Positions 10,864 through 22,360 are shown, numbered from the stretch's first letter. The stretch is DNA of 64,000 nucleotides from Anniella stebbinsi (GCA_029215795.1 JARDYH010000003.1:105184609-105248608); one strand, 5' to 3'. Notes: generated from the sequence alone by a model not told the origin. Numbers and translations: made by a program.

Positions 10864-11182
10864 TAGGCTGACCAGATAAAATCCAGGTCAGGGCTCCTGT
10901 AACTTTAACAGTTGTAGGGAAAAGGGAATTTCAGCCAGGGTCATTTGTATGCAGTTAGTTCCTGGTGAAATTCCCTCTTCATCACAAAGTTAAAGTTGCA
11001 GGGGCCCTGCCTTCTTTTGTATATGGTCACTCTAGTATAGTGCCTGTAACTTTAACTGTTGTGATGAAGAGGGAATTTCACCAGGAACTAATTGCATACA
11101 AATGACACTGGCTGAAATTCCCTTTTCTCTACAACTGTTAAAGTGACATGAGCCCTGACCTGGATTTTATCCGGTCACCCTA
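10864..11182 (+). mobile_element. hAT-like foldback dimer (copy B)
   Basis: Ends TAGGCTGACCAGAT and ATCCGGTCACCCTA. The interior is the same dimer arrangement as copy A in the opposite orientation: a first monomer ending GGTCACTCTA, the junction GTATAGTG, then a second monomer lacking its outer end. No clear 8-bp target duplication is visible at this copy. Confidence 0.75.
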
Positions 11183-11213
11183 CTATTCCATACTCCTAGT
11201 AATTACCCGAGAG

Positions 11214-11333
11214 CAGCCTTCCCCAACCTGTCACACTCCTCCAGATGTGTTGGACTGTAACTCCCATCATCCCTGGCAAATGTGGTTGGAATAATGGGAG
11301 TTGTAGCCCAACACATATGGAATATGTTAGGTT
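11214..11333. repeat. Foldback repeat of the CCTTCCCCAAC type
   Basis: Arms 'ttggactgtaactcccatca' and 'aatgggagttgtagcccaac' pair with each other around a short centre. Same family as at 1421. Confidence 0.7.
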
Positions 11334-11377
11334 GAAAAGGCTACCTGAGAGAATTTCAGGGACAGGTCTTGGTATTA

Positions 11378-11592
11378 AAGGGTGACCAGATAAAATCCAG
11401 GTCAGGGCTCATGTAACTTTAACAGTTGTAGAGAAAAGGGAATTTCAGTCTGTGCTATTTGTATGCAATTCGTTCCTGGTGAAATTCCCTCTTCATCACA
11501 ACAGTTAAAGGTGCAGGCACTATACTAGAGTGAACATATACAAAAGAAGGCAGTTACATGAGCCCTAACCTGGATTTTATCTGGTCAGCCTA
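11378..11592 (-). mobile_element. hAT-like element, internally deleted dimer (copy C)
   Basis: Flanked by an exact 8-bp repeat TGGTATTA (11370-11377 and 11593-11600). It has the same orientation as copy A: CACTATAC junction, then TAGAGTGAACATATAC. About 100 bp of the second monomer are missing, while both outer ends are kept. Confidence 0.82.
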
Positions 11593-11676
11593 TGGTATTA
11601 CAAGTTTTAGTAACATATATCACATTTGTTAATATTATGCTTCCTCATATTTGCTTCAGATGGTCTCAAATCATCC

Positions 11677-11707
<31 letters not shown>

Positions 11708-12242
11708 AGTAGTAATATACACACAGTGCTTTCACAGACTAGCGTAGGCAAATATGACAGGTCAAAGAGCTTTCAGTCTAAATTTTGACACAGGGAAGAA
11801 GAATGAGAGACGGAAACAGAAAAGATTATTTTCACGCGAATACTAAAACAACATTATTATGGGGGAAATTAATTAGAATGGGCATGATCCAGCCAATGTT
11901 AAGCACTTTTAAGGACCGTTGATTGTAATGAAAGAATTAGGCACCTGCTTGACTCTCTTTCAATACAATAAATGGGATTTCAAGGTATGTAAAATTCCCT
12001 GGATCATGCACAATGGGTATTCTATACTTTATTTTTATTTTAAAATTAAATGCAATAAATGTTTTTTCTGCTTTTACTATAATTGGAAGCCTAAATACCC
12101 ATTCACTTCAGTTTTCAATTGTTCCAAACTGAATGCATAGAAAGAAATAGGTACACTTTTTGGTACTCTTATTTATATCCTTTCATTTCTTGCCTCTCTC
12201 CCTCTTCTTTCTTTGATGGCAGCGGAAGAGCTGGTCCAAGGG
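11593..12242. other. No gene; GAT microsatellite
   Basis: A (GAT)n run lies at about 11680-11708. The rest is AT-rich and unassigned. Confidence 0.5.
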
Positions 12243-12389
12243 GCTGTTGCTGGCAGCTTTGATTTTATTTTCCCAGAAATGCCCCAGCTGTTACATTGCC
12301 CTGATGGGGGTCCGTTTTTCTGCAGTGGCGTGGCTACATTTCCTAGAATGTATTCTGGGAAAATAAAATCGCAGCTGCCAAGAGCAGCC
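12243..12389. repeat. Short foldback element
   Basis: Inverted arms of about 35 bp: 12243-12277 contains GATTTTATTTTCCCAGAA, and 12354-12389 contains the complement TTCTGGGAAAATAAAATC, separated by about 75 bp. It is a MITE-like palindrome, seen once in the window. Confidence 0.6.
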
Positions 12390-12746
12390 ATAGAAAATGA
12401 AGCTGATGTTAATGAATGATTGACAAAACAAAAGGATTCTTTAAATATGAACGTGAATGGGGTAATGATACATAAAATCATCATTGCCCTAAAGCTAGCA
12501 TTTGAATTAGCAGGTGAAATTACAATTAGGAACATCCTATCCTCATGAAAAGTGTCCTGAATATGGTGTGTAGGTTTTCAGTGAGACAGAAAGTTTTGCA
12601 TACCTCTAAGATTGAGGGGTGGGGGGCTGTTATTTGTTCTAAGGGGCTGAAACTGACATTTTATCTATTGTGGCTGAAAGCTACGGAAGAAAGCTGCGTA
12701 AGCTAGTGGCCTTTACCATAGTACTTGATAATAAATTCCATAAGGT

Positions 12747-13065
12747 AGGCTGACCATATGAAAAGGAGGACAGGGCTGCTGTAACTTTAACAGTTGTAGA
12801 GAAAAGGGAATTTCAGCCAGTGTCATTTGTATGCAATCAGTTCCTGGTGAAATTCCCTCTTCGTCACAACTGTTAAAGTTGCAGGGGCTCTGCCTTCTTT
12901 TGTATCTGGTCACTCTAGTATAGTGCCTGCAACTTTAACTGTTGTGATGAAGAGGGGATTTCATCAGAAACTAATTGCATACAAATGACCCTGGCTGAAA
13001 TTCCCTTTTCTCTACAACTGTTAAAGTTACAGGAGCCCTGTCCTCCTTTTCATATGGTCAGCCTA
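12747..13065 (+). mobile_element. hAT-like foldback dimer (copy D)
   Basis: Exact 8-bp flanking repeat CATAAGGT (12739-12746 and 13066-13073). Ends are AGGCTGACCATATGAAAAGG and its inverse, unlike the 'CAGATAAAATCC' ends of copies A-C, while the interior is nearly the same. The junction GTATAGTG follows GGTCACTCTA in the centre. Confidence 0.83.
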
Positions 13066-13073
13066 CATAAGGT

Positions 13074-13158
13074 CATTCTGTGTGTGATGAAATATTTCTT
13101 TTATCTGTGATGCAGCTACTGCTAGTCTGTTTTGCTGGTTGATCCCAAATTCTGGTAT

Positions 13159-13195
<37 letters not shown>

Positions 13196-14343
13196 TTCAC
13201 CACTCAGACTTGACACAGTATTCATCATATTTTGGATCTCTGTCCTGGATGCCAGATCATACTAAGGTTCTTGCAAGGTTCCTAAAAGCAGGAAGAAGAG
13301 CTCACAACCCTTGGATTCATCTCAGCGACCATTTCCAATTCAAATTTCATTTAGAATAATTAAATATTGTTCTTCACTCTCTCATGACCTCACATCAGAG
13401 TTCAGAGTGCCTCATTATTTGCAGAAAATGTGCATGTGCCAATGAGAAAAATGCGAGGGAAGACTTGTTCATGATTAATCATGGATAAGAGCAAAAAGAG
13501 ATCTTATCAGGTGTCCCATTTTTTAAGCTCTGGCAATTATGAAAAATACTAAATTGCCCTTGGTGCAATTTGAGCAGAAGAAGCAAAGGAAACACCAGCT
13601 CAGCAAAACAGATCTGTTAAGGAATTAGGACTGGTTTGGCTGGGAGAACTCCGTGTATTTCTAAAATAAGTCTAGTGACTTATATGGCCTATAGATGGAA
13701 TGAAGAAAATCTACATCTGTTAAGTTTACTGATCCTTACTGAGGTATTTTGAGTTTCAGCTTCAACTGAAACAGCCACAAAAGATACCGATTTTGTTCTG
13801 GCCTCGGTCAGAAAACTAGGAAGAGCGTTTCCAATCCTCACAATTAGAACCGGAAGGGTAGAGTTGCAAAACTGCATGTAAGGGAAACTGAAGAGTGGAA
13901 AGCAACAGAGTGGAAATGGAAAGAGGGATAGAGTGGCCGACTTCTGGTTGCATCTGCTCTAAGTGCAAATCAGTTTTTTAAAAAAACTATATTGCTAAAA
14001 ATGAAGATTTATGCTTATCAGCCCCAGAGAACGGTAGGTGTGCTTAAATCCCATTGAAAACAACTGCTCAACAGATCTTTCGTAGTTCTGCAACATCCTA
14101 TATTTCTAATTAAAGATGCTGGGAATTAGAAGTGGAATTTTCTGTATGAAAAGCACATGTATACCCTGAAGTATGGTCCCTCCCCATAGGTCAGGGGCTC
14201 AGGCACATTTCTGTTTGTTGAAGTAGATAGTAAGGTTCTGAACCAGACACAGTTGTGCTATATATATATATATATATAGGCACGCAACTACATCACAATG
14301 TGGATGAAATGCAGGCTATTATCCATACTGTGTGGTCTACGCT
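13074..14343. other. No gene; GA and TA microsatellites
   Basis: (AG)n at about 13163-13192 and (TA)n at about 14261-14278. No exon-like frame or recognisable repeat was seen. Confidence 0.5.
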
Positions 14344-15099
14344 GGTGCTTTTTTAATAATTATTTTTTATTTGCAAATATAAAAACTCCAAAATCAACAT
14401 AATACAGAAACCATACATACAAGGAATAATAGATTACATATGTTTTTTTTTTGAGAAAAAAATACTACACAGTCCAACACTATAAACACACAGTACAGAT
14501 TATTTAATATTGGTTATTAGGCAGGTTTAAAGGATAATTAATGAATTAATGAATTAATGGGAGGGTAGACCCCCCCCCCCCCCATCATGGCTTTTTATCA
14601 ATATTGAAGTGCACTGATAACTGTTGGGGCACATTACTTATTCTGTATACCACTTTTCTAGCTTTATTCCCTGCTTTTTATTCCATATTATCCAAAATAC
14701 CAAAACAGATGTCATTATGTGCACTATGGGGTATAAATGAACACGAGGGATACAGCGTTATCATGATGGGAACATATCAGTATGACTCAAGGTCTAGATC
14801 CAGCCCAAGTCTTTGTAGGCAGGTCCCAATCGAGCAACAGAATCTACCATAGAAATTTATTCCATGCGTATATGCATGGAACAACTTATCCATTGTCTGT
14901 GTTGGGAATCTATTTTAAAGTTCATAAACTCAATAGATCTTCCCCCTTCTCCTGATGGTTAAATCTTACCAGGTTCCTCACTTAACCAGAAATTCATACC
15001 AGGGTTCAGAGCTAGTTACAAATCCTGGCTAAATGGAAAATCTAGTTAGCCTTACTTACAGTTAATATTGGGGTCACCAAATCCCAGAACAGTATCTAG
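14344..15099. other. No gene; possibly a degraded antisense L1 3' end
   Basis: The first part is A/T-rich with a T-rich left edge, in the style of an antisense L1 3' untranslated region. No coding block confirms this. Confidence 0.3.
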
Positions 15100-15215
15100 T
15101 TTATTAATCTGTCATGTGGCACCTTAAAGACAAACAAATGTATTGTGTGTGTTTGTAAGCTTGTGTTTAAACTTTTGTGGACTAGATCCCACTTGATCAG
15201 ATACATGAAGTAGTT
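15100..15215 (-). repeat. Short interspersed repeat with 'ctttaaggtgccac' core
   Basis: Contains TCATGTGGCACCTTAAAGAC, then 'cttttgtggactagatccca' and 'tgatcagatacatgaag'. The reverse complement matches the layout of the copy at 25045-25135 (catctgatgaagt...taggctttaaagcgccacc) and a partial copy at about 62805-62880. The pattern occurs widely in reptile genomes. I do not know its formal name. Confidence 0.55.
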
Positions 15216-15775
15216 AAACGTGTGTGTTTATATATATTTCCTGAGTACAGAAAAAAGGAAAGGGGGAAGATGTTTTTTCTACAAAATGAGGTCAAAAGGT
15301 CAAGCAGTGCAAAAGGCAGCATTAGGTGTGTCACTTATAGATGGAGTACAAATAAATATGGAATCCAATCAAATGTATAAGATCTGATTGGTGTGGGAGT
15401 GATCCACTCCCAAGTAGCAGCCGCTGGTGATGAATAGGCATAGAAAGATCACCTGAATAAACAAACACCTTAAGAGGAACAATTACTTTTTTAATGTGCT
15501 TGCCACACCCAGGATGTGTTGAGACCAATTTCCACAGTGTTGAGTTTGCTAATTAATTCCAAATCGGTGGCTTGACGTTGCATACTCCACACACACAAGT
15601 ATGGTAACATTAAGGACTGCTATAGCATATCCTTGGAGAAACTCTAGGCTCTGAGGTTTGTGTCTGTTTGTCCTCTTGTACAGAGACCTGTTTTCACTGT
15701 GTAATAGCAGAAGAGCTATCACATTTGAAGATGTGCAGGTGAATGAGCCCTTGATGGTGGGACAGATAGAGTGCA
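15216..15775. other. No recognised feature
   Basis: Unassigned sequence between repeats. Confidence 0.4.
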
Positions 15776-16500
15776 TTCAGAAAACACATTAGTCAACCGT
15801 GTGTCAATAGTCAGCTCCATGATTGACTATGGCTGCGTTCGGACAACACATTAGTCAATGGTGGGTTGAGTAGCCAAGTCACAGTGGGTTATTTTGTGGG
15901 TACTCCCCACACAACATATTCCTACACAACTGTGGGTGGTTGGGGCTGGCGCTGAGTGGACTAATAGTCAACCCAGCATTTGACTGACACAGCCCCCGCC
16001 CCTCTCCCCACCCTCCCTCCTCCCTCAGTCCTCCCAGTTCTATCCCAGCAGCCTCTGCAAGTTGCACCAGTTGTAGCAGAGTGGCAGCTGCCACTTTGGT
16101 CGCTCTTGCCACCTGCCTCTATGGGCTTGGGTTTTAACCCACTCACCACACACCATTAACCCACTCACCCCTCCACACAACACTTTAAATAACTGGCTTT
16201 GAGCTAAACAACTTGCAAGCCAGTTGTTTCTCTCAGTTGCTTATTTGGGCAGACTAGCATACCGTCAGTAGTTTGTGAGCGTCGTGTTACCCTCCACACA
16301 ACACAATAAGCAACACAACTGATGATTGTTTCCCCCCCCCCCCCAGTTGCTTAATGTGTTGTCCGAATGCTTTGTAGGGGCACTCCACACGACATGTTTT
16401 TAGTCAAGTGTTGTGTGTGTTAGGGCCAGTTTGGAGTTGACTAATAGTCAACTCTGTGTTTGATTGACACAGCCCCCGCCATCTCTCCTGCCCCAGACCT
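15776..16500. mobile_element. Foldback DNA-transposon ends (GTTCGGACAACACATTA family)
   Basis: GTTCGGACAACACATTAGTC (about 15837) and its inverse, 'ttaatgtgttgtccgaa' (about 16351-16369), bound a ~530-bp stretch. A block 'ggactaatagtcaaccc' with 'acacagcccccgcc' near 15957-16003 recurs at about 16438-16480, so two related left ends lie in tandem. They adjoin the Harbinger-type remnants to the right and may be their terminal region. That link is inference. Confidence 0.5.
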
Positions 16501-17116
16501 CCTGTTGGTATCCCATCAGCCATTGCTGCACAAATTCTATCCCAGCACCATTGTAATTCAGAAACATCACTGCTCCTCCGGGATTGGCTTGTTCTTGGCT
16601 ATGGGCATTCCTGTCCCCCTCCTCTCACTGCCTGAATCTGCCATTTGCAATGCAGTGGGGGCTCCCCGTTCCTGCACTGCCATAATCCCCCCCTTGTTTT
16701 CTGCTACTGTCGCCACCTCTCCATGCGGGTTGTCTGTCGGGCAAACCCTGTAAAGCACGCTGCTGAGACTCACCCATTTTCCCAGCCATCTGGCCTTCCC
16801 CAATCTTACCTCCCTGCCGGTTGAGATGTGAGGGTTTCACACCATTGCACCCACCGGGACACTGTTGTTCAGGGTGGCAGAAAACCAATCTCCCCTTTTC
16901 CCCTGGCGCTTCTCATCACTGCCTCCCCTGTCCTGTTTCCCGAAGCTGCACTAAATGGCCATTCCCTTGGCGCCTGCAGGCAATCCCACAGCTTGTCTCC
17001 TCTCTCCCCCACCCGTCATTAGCCCCACTCTCCTCCCACCACTGCCAACCAGCCCAGAAACTGATTGAATGACTGGAAATATTTCAAATGCTTTTTATTT
17101 TATCCTACAAATGCTT
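16501..17116. other. GC-moderate sequence, probably interior of the Harbinger-type element
   Basis: Overlapping open frames on both strands show no known domain. Its position between transposon ends and a transposase remnant suggests that it belongs to that element. Confidence 0.3.
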
Positions 17117-17509
17117 CTAGTCAAAAGGGACAAGTATGACTGTCCTTGCAAGTGAGGAATAAAGGCCACCTGTGCAGTTTGCATTAGCTAAGGCACAACT
17201 CCTTGGGGTTTTCTGAAAATGAAGTAATGGGCTGCCTCCCGCCCCAATCCAGTTACTCGTATGAGACATGTGGGTAGTGGGCCAGATCCACTTGGCTATC
17301 TTTGCGCACACTGCCATCGCCTCCGAGCGAGACGCCTGTTCTTGAGCTGGATTTTGGAGCCACAGAAATGGGAGGCAACCACTCCCACCAACAGGAATGG
17401 CTTTGCTCTCTACGCCATGTAGTGGCAGTTCAAGGTGGTCCTCAAGCAATACATCACCCCGCAATTTGCAGAAGTTGTGCAGAATGTAGCACATCACGAT
17501 GACATTCTT
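17117..17509 (-). pseudogene. Harbinger/PIF-type transposase, C-terminal part of a split gene
   Basis: On the minus strand the frame begins with KNVIVMCYILHNFCKLRGD. The 'ILHN-C---GD' block follows the last catalytic motif of Harbinger (PIF/HARBI1-like, DDE nuclease) transposases. After about 40 more residues the similarity fades. The preceding part of the protein is found 1.8 kb away at 19341-19560, beyond an L1 insertion. The full catalytic domain was not found. The call rests on the two short motifs and their correct order, not on a profile search. Confidence 0.6.
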
Positions 17510-19340
17510 AATGAAGAAATTGAATGAATTTGGTGCATTAGCAGGTTTTAAGGTTAATAAAGAAAAGATTAAGATACTTACAAAAAATATGAATGAGCAA
17601 GATCAAATAAAGGTGGAACAAAAGACAGGTTTGAAAGTAGAAAAAAAGGTGAAATATTTGGGTATAAATTTGACAAATATGAATTGTATGTTGTTTCATA
17701 ATAACTATGTCAAGGTCTGGAATGAAATTAAGCAAGATTTAATAAGATGGGATAAACTCCAAATGTCATTGATGGGGAGAATTGCAATAATTAAGATGAA
17801 TGTTTTGCCAAGAATGTTGTATTTGTTTCAGACAATCCCTATTGTAACTTCAGAGGTACCATTCAAGCAGTGGCAGAGAGAGATCTCTAAATTTATATGG
17901 CAATCCAAAAAACCAAGAGTGAAGTTTAAAATATTACAAGATGCAAAAGAGAGAGGAGGACTGGACTTGCCAAATTTGAGGACATATTTCTCTGCTAGTT
18001 GCATGGTTTGGATGAAAGAGTGGATTTTGTTGAAAAATAGTAGATTATTGGAAGTAGAGGGTCACGACTTAAGATTTGGCTGGCATGGGTATTTGTGGTA
18101 TGATAAAGCTAAGGTGAATGCAGACTTTAATAACCATTATGTGAGACGAGCAATTTTGAGAATATGGAATAAATATAAACTAAGACTGTGTCAAAAAATG
18201 CCGCTATGGGTTTCATCACAGGAGGCTTTTTTTAGAAGAGATTTGGCAACTACGAAAAAATTGCTGACAAATGGTGAAATATTAGAAATAAAGGAAGGAG
18301 AGATTAAAATGAAATCAAAAGAGGCGCTACGGAATAAAGGAATTGTCTGTCAGTGGTTCTCATATTTACAAATGATGGAAAAATTTAAGAAAGATGAAAA
18401 ATGGGGATTTGAGTGTACAAAATCTGAATTTGAGAAAGCTTTATGCACAAATGATAATCATGTTATCTCAAAGATATATAAATTTTTGTTAAAATATGAG
18501 ACTGAAGATGAACAAGTAAAATATTGTATGATAAAGTGGGCTCAGAATTTTGGATATAACATTACTATGGATCAATGGGAGAATATGTGGTTGAGAGGTC
18601 TGAAATTTACATTATGTGCTAGATTGAAAGAGAATTTTTATAAAATGATGTATAGATGGTATATATCTCTGTCAAAATTGGCAAAAATGTATAAGGGGTC
18701 ATAGAGAAGTGTTGGAAATGTGTAGAACAGGAAGGAACATTTTATCACCTATGGCGGACATGTAAAAAAGCAAAATCCTTTTGGATACAAATACAAAAGG
18801 TGATTCAAAATGTACTGAAGATAAAAATACAATTGTGTCCAGAGTACTTTTTGTTGGGGATTATAGACGAACAGTTGATGCAAGGTTATGAAACTTTATT
18901 CTTATATATGACAACGGCTGCAAGACTAATCTATGCTCAGAATTGGAAGACCGAGAAAATACCAACAGAGGAGGAATGATTGTTGAAAGTTACAGAACTG
19001 GCGGAGATGGCAAAACTTACTGCAATACTAAAAGATAAAACAATAACTGGGTTTATTGAGGAATGGAAACCAATGGTGGATTTTTTAAAAAGAAAGAGAA
19101 GGGAAGGAAATATTTGCAAGTGGATTCAGTGACTAAACTGGAAGAAAAACATCTGTTACGGGAGGGGAACTTCACTCATTATTTTGGCTTATTTTGGCTT
19201 ATTGTGACAAATTATCAAGAGGAAATTCGGAAGTCCATTTTAATGTTGTTTGTTGTATGTAATTTTTGTTATTTGTGGGTGTAGGTAAGGTGTATGTGTT
19301 AAATGTTTTTTATGTTTGGAAAAATAAAAAATAAAATGTC
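17510..19340 (+). mobile_element. L1 LINE, 5'-truncated ORF2 3' half, inserted in the transposase
   Basis: A 401-residue frame begins at MKKLNEF with GFKVNKEKIKILTKNM, followed by VKYLGINLT, GRIAIIKMNVLPRMLYLF and FIWQSKKPRVKF. These are the conserved post-catalytic blocks of L1 ORF2. The frame stops at 18704. In another frame the Cys/His segment CWKCVEQEGTFYHLWRTCKK continues, followed by the end of ORF2 and an A-rich tail (about 19319-19336). RT catalytic motifs and endonuclease are missing through 5' truncation. The long open frame suggests a fairly recent insertion. Confidence 0.88.
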
Positions 19341-19601
19341 AGGAATAATGTCAGATTTGATGTCCAGAAATGTGTAAAGAGATTGCCGGCGTGATTTCAG
19401 ATGACCGAAAGCAATACTCCATTCCCCAGCCACATCAGCAGCTTTGGATATAGCATACTACCAGAATGTGATCTCTGTTCTGATAATGAAAACAAATTCC
19501 TGAGTTGAACATTTGCTCAGAGGTACTTTTGTGGTTTTGGCCACTTCCAAAAATTATGAATGGCCTGGAAAAAGCACTAGCTGAAAATTCACAACATTTT
19601 C
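19341..19601 (-). pseudogene. Harbinger/PIF-type transposase, N-terminal part of the split gene
   Basis: The minus-strand frame over about 19341-19440 reads EWSIAFGHLKSRRQSLYTFL then DIKSDIIP. It resembles the 'AFG-LK-RW--L---L' block that precedes the ILHN block in Harbinger transposases. It stops exactly where the L1 begins, and the codons on the far side of the L1 (17509 and below) continue the protein in the same frame. Upstream sequence is frameshifted and degenerate. A second insertion, an L2, cuts it off at 19602. Confidence 0.58.
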
Positions 19602-19905
19602 AATGAAATCAGATGATGATGTAGAAGATGGTACTGATTATGATGATGATGGTGGTGATGATATTGTCAAATGCCTGAGAGAAGAGGAAAGTTTTGACCT
19701 GGCGCCAAAAAGATAACAATGTTGGCGCCAGGTGGGCCTCGTCAGGGAGATCGTTCCACAATTGGGGGGCCACCACAGAGAAGACCCTCTCCCTTGTTGC
19801 GGACCTCCGAGCTTCCCTCGGAGTAGGCATTCGGAGGAGGGCCTTAGATGTTGAATGTAGTGTTCGGGTAGGTTCATGTCGGGAAAGGCATTCCGTCAGA
19901 TATTG
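19602..19905 (-). mobile_element. L2 LINE 3' fragment
   Basis: The minus strand encodes QYLTECLSRHEP, then SVVAPQLWNDLPDEAHLAPT and LLSFWRQVKTFLFSQAF, the C-terminal end of an L2 polyprotein, with GAT repeats at the 3' end. Heavily 5' truncated. It lies inside the Harbinger-like region. Confidence 0.85.
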
Positions 19906-19915
19906 CCCGATCATT

Positions 19916-20251
19916 CTAATGGCACTGGCGGTTAGCATGCTGGACAATACGCTCGAGTCTCCTCATTCGACGCTGAAGGATATGCAATGAGTGCTCCATA
20001 CCACGGAGGTGCTGCTGGAACTGACCATTCTGTCTCTTGAGTACAGCTAGGCGGAATAACAGCAGCCGCACTGTTGTGTGGAAGAGGGGACGGGGAAGAG
20101 GGGACAAAGAGACATCAGTGCCAGCCAGGGATTGGGGGGGCAGCGCACAGTCCTCCCGCCTAGCCCAGTAACCCACCTCTGCAGCGCAAAGACCTGCTGG
20201 GATGGCGAGGTTGCCCTCTGGACCGCTCAGCATTGGGCATTCCAGAACCAA
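19916..20251 (-). CDS. Unrecognised ORF with C-terminal coiled coil, possible second protein of the Harbinger-like element
   Basis: An uninterrupted 111-residue minus-strand frame. The last ~45 residues (LRGMEHSLHILQRRMRRLER and neighbours) are rich in Leu, Arg, Gln and Glu and look like a coiled coil, preceded by a Pro/Leu-rich stretch. Harbinger transposons usually carry a second, Myb/SANT-like protein beside the transposase. The position upstream of the transposase remnant fits such a role, but no Myb repeat is visible and the function is not established. The frame is probably an old fragment. Confidence 0.3.
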   Translation of the reverse strand: MVLECPMLSGPEGNLAIPAGLCAAEVGYWARREDCALPPQSLAGTDVSLSPLPRPLFHTTVRLLLFRLAVLKRQNGQFQQHLRGMEHSLHILQRRMRRLERIVQHANRQCH

Positions 20252-20930
20252 ACTGTGCTGGCATCTCGGTGTCCAGAGACAGGCAGAATAATGGGAAGTT
20301 TGAATGGAACTGGGACATCAGTGGAAAATGCAACATTGTAACAGAAAGGATACACAAAACTTTGCCCTTGAAGTGGAAGGTGTACCTAGTAGGAGGTTGC
20401 GAAGCAGGGGAGATAAGGGGCGTCTGAAGCTAACATTGGGGGGGGAGTGTCCCGTACAAGCCTAGCCCAAGTGCCTCCAGTTGCAGGTACTGCTGCTCCA
20501 GCATATATCCATAGGCTTGTGTTTCTGTTTACTCCTGAGCAATTGGGGGGGACTCCCCGGGAGGCATGCCTATGTACGTATGTTTTGTGTGTATGTTGCC
20601 GATTGCAAAGGAAAGCGTGGCCAGAGGAATCAGAAAGGGATGGGCAAGACATCCCGTAAGAGCCTGTCCGAACCCATAGGCTTGCATTTCCATTAACTCC
20701 TCAGCAGTTGGGGGGGGGGACTACTACAAATGGCAATCGGGCACAACGGAAGAGGTAAACCAGGTGACCAACAGCAGGTAACCCAGGTAACCAAAGGCGG
20801 GAGATTCAGGTGGGCAGGGTTAACAAACGGCGGGAAACTGAGGGGGCAGTTCCACCAGGAAACAGGGCGGAGCTTTCGTCAACATTTCCCCATTCGAGCA
20901 TCGCTATATGCTTAACTGATAATGTCATTA
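20252..20930. repeat. GC-richer stretch with an imperfect direct duplication
   Basis: The block 'ccataggcttgtgtttctgt' ... 'gagcaattggggggga' at about 20508-20555 recurs at about 20675-20720 as 'ccataggcttgcatttccat' ... 'cagcagttgggggggg', each preceded by a 'cccgta-a-agcct' sequence. The purpose is unknown. It may be subterminal sequence of the Harbinger-like element. Confidence 0.45.
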
Positions 20931-21224
20931 AATGTATGTAAACAACTTTGCATAGAGCCCATCATTCGCTTCCATGTCTCTCGTCTATAGGTATTGGGAG
21001 TAAACTCGACTGTTAATGCACATATTTGGAGAATCAGCCGTAAAAGCAACCTCTTCTAGACGGGGCCAATGTATATGGATGACCCATATGGATAGCTAGC
21101 ATCTGCCCCATTGTTTAAAGTTCCATACCTAACTGCTAGCTATGGAAAACTATTGCCAGTAGTAGCCATAATATTATTTATTCCCCACCGTTTTCTTTAT
21201 TTTTGCTTTCTCTTTATCTCGTCC
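20931..21224. other. No recognised feature
   Basis: Unassigned sequence. Confidence 0.4.
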
Positions 21225-21347
21225 TTCCCCAACCTGATGCCCTCCAGATAGTTTGGACTACATCTCCCTGCATTCCTGACCATTGGCCATAGTGGATGGG
21301 ACTATTGGGAGTTGGAGTCCAAAACATCTGAAAAGCACCAGGTCGTT
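21225..21347. repeat. Foldback repeat of the CCTTCCCCAAC type
   Basis: 'ccttccccaacctgatgccc' ... 'tttggactacatctccctgc' pairs with 'attgggagttggagtccaaa' ... ctgaaaagcaccaggtcg. Same family as at 1421. Confidence 0.7.
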
Positions 21348-22164
21348 CTTTCCTTTTTAGGATTCCCCTCCACGGAAGTTAACGTTGGTTTTTCTGTATG
21401 TTTAAATACTTGGAAAATTTGGGGAGGGGAGAGAAAACTACAATAAAAGCAAGTTTTAAAGGTTGTGAGATTCCAATATTATATCATAAATGATGCACCT
21501 ATCCAATTCATAGGCAACTACTTGCATGTCACAACTGGTGGTCCTGGTTGGAGATGCACCTTGAAAGTTCAAAAAGGGCTCCATGAGCATAGGACTGTGC
21601 ATCTAGAGGTACATATTTCTGTACCTGCTGCTTTTGTGTGCGGATCTCCAAGTTCAGCCATAACTAAAAGAGGAATATGGGATTTCGCACCACAGTCTCA
21701 GGAAAACGGTGTCCTCAACTATTGCTTTGGTTGTGATTTGTTGTTCCTCTACTATAAATGTATTTCTCCATACACCAGTTAAAGCACAACTCGTATTCTC
21801 AAAGAGATGCCCATTTACCCGTCTAGCTTTGCCCATCCCACTACAGTAAGAGTTCTCCTAAATGTCCAATTCTCTGCCATTCCAATTTCATATTGTAAGT
21901 AGGTAAGTATGACATTTCAAATGCGAGGTTTGAACATGACACTTTACCGCAATAGTTGAGTGCTTTGGAGCTTTCTAGCAGGGCCACAATGACCCAACCC
22001 AACAGAGTTTGGAGAAATCATAGGGCTTGGTCCTGTGGTGGCTGCCTTATGTTAGTTGGGTCCTAACAGATGGCTTTTCAATGGAGGCAAGCTGAAACCT
22101 TTGCCTTCCTTTCTTGTCCAGGTAAAATCCTGCTTCTAAGAAGGCTGAACAAAAGGGGGGGAAC
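21348..22164. other. No recognised feature
   Basis: The open frames at 21465-21782 (+) and 21654-21836 (-) overlap each other and show no recognisable domain. Confidence 0.45.
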
Positions 22165-22360
22165 AGATCACCTTGTTGGTTTTCCTGAACATCTCACCGG
22201 CTTTCAATACTATCTATCATGATATCCTTCTGGATGTTTATCTAGGCTGGGTATAAGAGGCCTGGTGTTATGATTGTCCTGACCCTTCCTGGATGAATGG
22301 TCTTGAAAGGGGATGTTTGGGGACTTCTGCTCCACCCCATGGCCATTAAACTGTGCGGAA
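22165..22360 (+). repeat. Ancient L2 reverse transcriptase fragment
   Basis: A + strand translation reads LLVFLNISPAFNTIYHDILL, clearly related to the 'LLILLDLSAAFDTIDHGILL' block of the younger L2 copies here. It has lost catalytic residues and the frame. It represents an older L2 layer. Confidence 0.6.

Noticed and set aside
11680..11708. The GAT run as a coding Asp-rich tract
   Set aside because: A simple microsatellite with no surrounding frame.
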